Below, one piece after another: positions 39,600 through 40,802 of a DNA stretch of 40,802 nucleotides. Below the pieces are notes generated by a model. The model saw nothing but the letters and a program-made list of their open reading frames with translations, ran no database searches and was not told the origin of the DNA. The DNA comes from a virus: positions 1 through 40,802 of IMG/VR virus record IMGVR_UViG_3300044568_001728, one strand, 5' to 3'. A program made the position numbers and the translations under genes. Positions within the stretch are counted from its first letter, which is position 1. Each line of letters begins with the position of its first letter.

Positions 39600-39848
39600 A
39601 TGAACCCAATGAATGGTAACCCACTCTCAAATTTAGCTTCACAAATGGCTGGCGGTGGCGGTATGCCGATGGGTGGCGAATCAGAAATGATGCCGTGTCC
39701 CATGTGCCAAGGTACTGGCATGGTTAGCGAAGACATGATGGGTGGTGGCTCAATGCTCCCGCCTCGCCTCGCAGCCCGTGGTGGCGGTATGTCAATGGGC
39801 GGCGCACCAATGGGTGGCGGTATGCCAATGCCCTCGTCAATGAGCTAG
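39600..39848 (+). CDS. Met/Gly-rich protein with CPMCQGTG zinc knuckle
   Basis: 82 residues. Very rich in Met and Gly (MAGGGGMPMGGE; GGGMSMGGAPMGGG). A single CPMCQGTG motif (about residues 33-40) matches one half of a DnaJ-type CxxCxGxG zinc site, so zinc binding would need dimerisation. The end of this gene recurs at 1-134. Confidence 0.65.
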   Translation: MNPMNGNPLSNLASQMAGGGGMPMGGESEMMPCPMCQGTGMVSEDMMGGGSMLPPRLAARGGGMSMGGAPMGGGMPMPSSMS

Positions 39849-39850
39849 CC

Positions 39851-40180
39851 ATGGCATCGCCAGCGTGGCAACGTAAAGAAGGTCAGAACCCTTCAGGTGG
39901 ACTCAACGCTGCTGGTCGAGCGTCGTATAAAGCACAGACTGGTGGCACTCTCAAAGCCCCGGTCAAAGGTCGCCCAACATCACCCGAACAGATGCGCCGT
40001 AAAGGTTCGTTCTTGTCGCGTATGGGTGGATCGCCAGGCCCGATGAAAGACGATAAGGGTCGCCCGACTCGCAAGGCTTTAGCGTTAAAAGCATGGGGTG
40101 CTAGCAACGAAGCCGAAGCCAAATCTATGGGTCGTCGTTTACTGGAGCAGTACGCCAAACAGAAAGCGAACAAGAAATGA
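39851..40180 (+). CDS. small basic protein, DUF6321-like (second copy)
   Basis: 109 residues, almost identical to the gene at 137-466, with GLNAAGRAS in place of GLNDKGRAS and KANKK in place of KADKK at the end. Many nucleotide differences are silent, which points to selection on the protein. Function unknown; strongly basic. Confidence 0.8.
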   Translation: MASPAWQRKEGQNPSGGLNAAGRASYKAQTGGTLKAPVKGRPTSPEQMRRKGSFLSRMGGSPGPMKDDKGRPTRKALALKAWGASNEAEAKSMGRRLLEQYAKQKANKK

Positions 40181-40338
40181 AAAAGCCTTTTTGGGAATCA
40201 AAGAATCCGAACAAGAAGTCAAGCAAACTTGGTGCTGAGGGTATCGCTCTTGCTAAGAGCATGGCATCTAAGGCTGGTCGACCGTATCCGAACCTTGTTG
40301 ACAACGCAGCAGCTAGCCGAAAGCTTAAAGGTAAATGA
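40177..40338 (+). CDS. 53-residue basic protein (second copy)
   Basis: Matches the gene at 463-621 except at the end (KLKGK versus KLKK). ATG overlaps the preceding stop (ATGA), and its own stop overlaps the next ATG in the same way. Confidence 0.7.
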   Translation: MKKPFWESKNPNKKSSKLGAEGIALAKSMASKAGRPYPNLVDNAAASRKLKGK

Positions 40339-40487
40339 TGAAACCAAATCCTAAAAAAGTTGGCCTTGTAATGCGCGAATTCAAAAGCGGTGGTTTGCAT
40401 TCAGGCAAAGGTGGCAAAGTCGTCACCAATCCTAAGCAGGCTCTCGCTATCGCACTCTCAGAAGCGAACATTAAACAGAAGAAGTAA
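40335..40487 (+). CDS. 50-residue DUF6496-like protein, absent from left copy
   Basis: Two in-frame ATGs at the start; the first overlaps the preceding stop. The sequence has VMREFKSGGLHSGKGGKV then NPKQALAIALSEA, matching the DUF6496 pattern as I recall it (MREFK.G.L.SG....V....QAIAIALSEA), found in many phages and bacteria. Function of the family unknown. In the left copy of the overlap the whole gene is missing and the flanking genes are joined. Confidence 0.7.
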   Translation: MMKPNPKKVGLVMREFKSGGLHSGKGGKVVTNPKQALAIALSEANIKQKK

Positions 40488-40514
40488 CCCCTGCTCACAA
40501 CGTCATTTCGCCCC

Positions 40515-40598
40515 GGTGACTTGACCGAAGGTGACCATTCAGTAAACTTGGTGTTGCCAACACAAACGTGATGTCGAAGGCTACGAGCCTCTGTCACC
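40515..40598 (+). promoter_or_regulatory. structured leader, second copy
   Basis: Same fold as 649-732: closing stem GGTGAC (40515-40520) / GTCACC (40593-40598), the inner GTGTT-gcc-AACAC stem, and AGGCT-acg-AGCCT (40578-40590). The last loop differs from the left copy while the stem is kept. Confidence 0.45.
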
Positions 40599-40614
40599 CT
40601 TAACAAAGGAAATT

Positions 40615-40802
40615 ATGCGGCAAATCACCAAAGCAATAATTATTATTTGCGTTTTGTCATCGTGCGGATCGACAATGAAAGTCTCAACCGAGACGCTCCC
40701 TGTTCTCCAGCTCGCACCAGTCACAACACAACCAACACTCAATGCACACGAAGCCTTACAAGCCGACCTAGCAACCACAACAACGACAACAACAGAAGTG
40801 CC
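40615..40802 (+). CDS. lysozyme-like lipoprotein, 3'-truncated second copy
   Basis: The first 62 codons of the gene seen complete at 749-1294, cut by the window end. Changes in the signal region (IIIICVLSSC here, ILIVCVMSSC there) keep the hydrophobic stretch and the lipobox Cys. Confidence 0.75.
   Translation, partial: MRQITKAIIIICVLSSCGSTMKVSTETLPVLQLAPVTTQPTLNAHEALQADLATTTTTTTEV

Larger units (their letters stand above)
39718..40802 (+). repeat. right copy of the terminal overlap
   Basis: Repeats 1-936 in the same orientation with scattered substitutions and one 149-bp net insertion holding an extra gene (40335-40487). The insertion is bordered by short TTAA(A) repeats in this copy (about 40325 and 40471), a possible slip or recombination point for its loss on the left. 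It runs to the window end. Confidence 0.9.

Overview
The window looks like essentially the whole genome of a short-tailed (podovirus-like) dsDNA phage, probably infecting an actinobacterium. Evidence for the host: a WhiB-type Fe-S regulator gene (found in actinobacteria and their phages), a secreted protein with a long Thr/Pro stalk of a kind I associate with aquatic Acidimicrobiia, and actinophage-like families (RecT, GP88-like, RusA-like, M15/PG-binding endolysin). The host assignment is inference. Positions 1-936 recur at 39718-40802, so the genome is about 39.7 kb with an overlap of roughly 1 kb. The two copies are not identical: they differ at scattered sites and by one whole small gene, so the overlap samples population variation or divergent terminal repeats.

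Layout. (a) 1-1294: end of the late region (small Met/Gly-rich and basic proteins) and a lipoprotein with a lysozyme-like fold. (b) 1291-6627, rightward: a tightly coupled early operon behind a good promoter (TTGACT-N17-CATAAT) with RecT, a WhiB-like regulator, several CxxC mini-proteins, a winged-helix-like protein and a C5 cytosine methyltransferase. (c) 6617-7516, leftward: a tyrosine-recombinase-like protein that appears to lack key catalytic residues, with a repeat cluster upstream. (d) 7755-10968, leftward: a GC-rich accessory operon of nine genes, most of unknown function, with a promoter (11027-11055), a terminator (7765-7785) and a repeated, covarying RNA element between genes. (e) 10969-12083: 1.1 kb without convincing genes but rich in structure, including a regular 13-bp CTAGAC array; the best candidate for an origin, a packaging site or an operator. 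(f) 12084-38895, rightward: terminase, portal, scaffold, capsid, terminator, connector, beta-rich tail protein, His-rich collar-type tail fibre, duplicated unknown genes, a 2OG-Fe(II) oxygenase, a metallophosphoesterase, small membrane and lipoproteins, an endolysin, and four internal-virion/ejection-type proteins including one of 1954 residues. (g) 38892-40802: a RusA-like resolvase and the small genes that lead back to position 1.

No DNA or RNA polymerase, helicase or primase was recognised, so replication and transcription presumably depend on the host, with RecT and the RusA-like nuclease serving recombination. Family names come from motif reading only; no database search was run.
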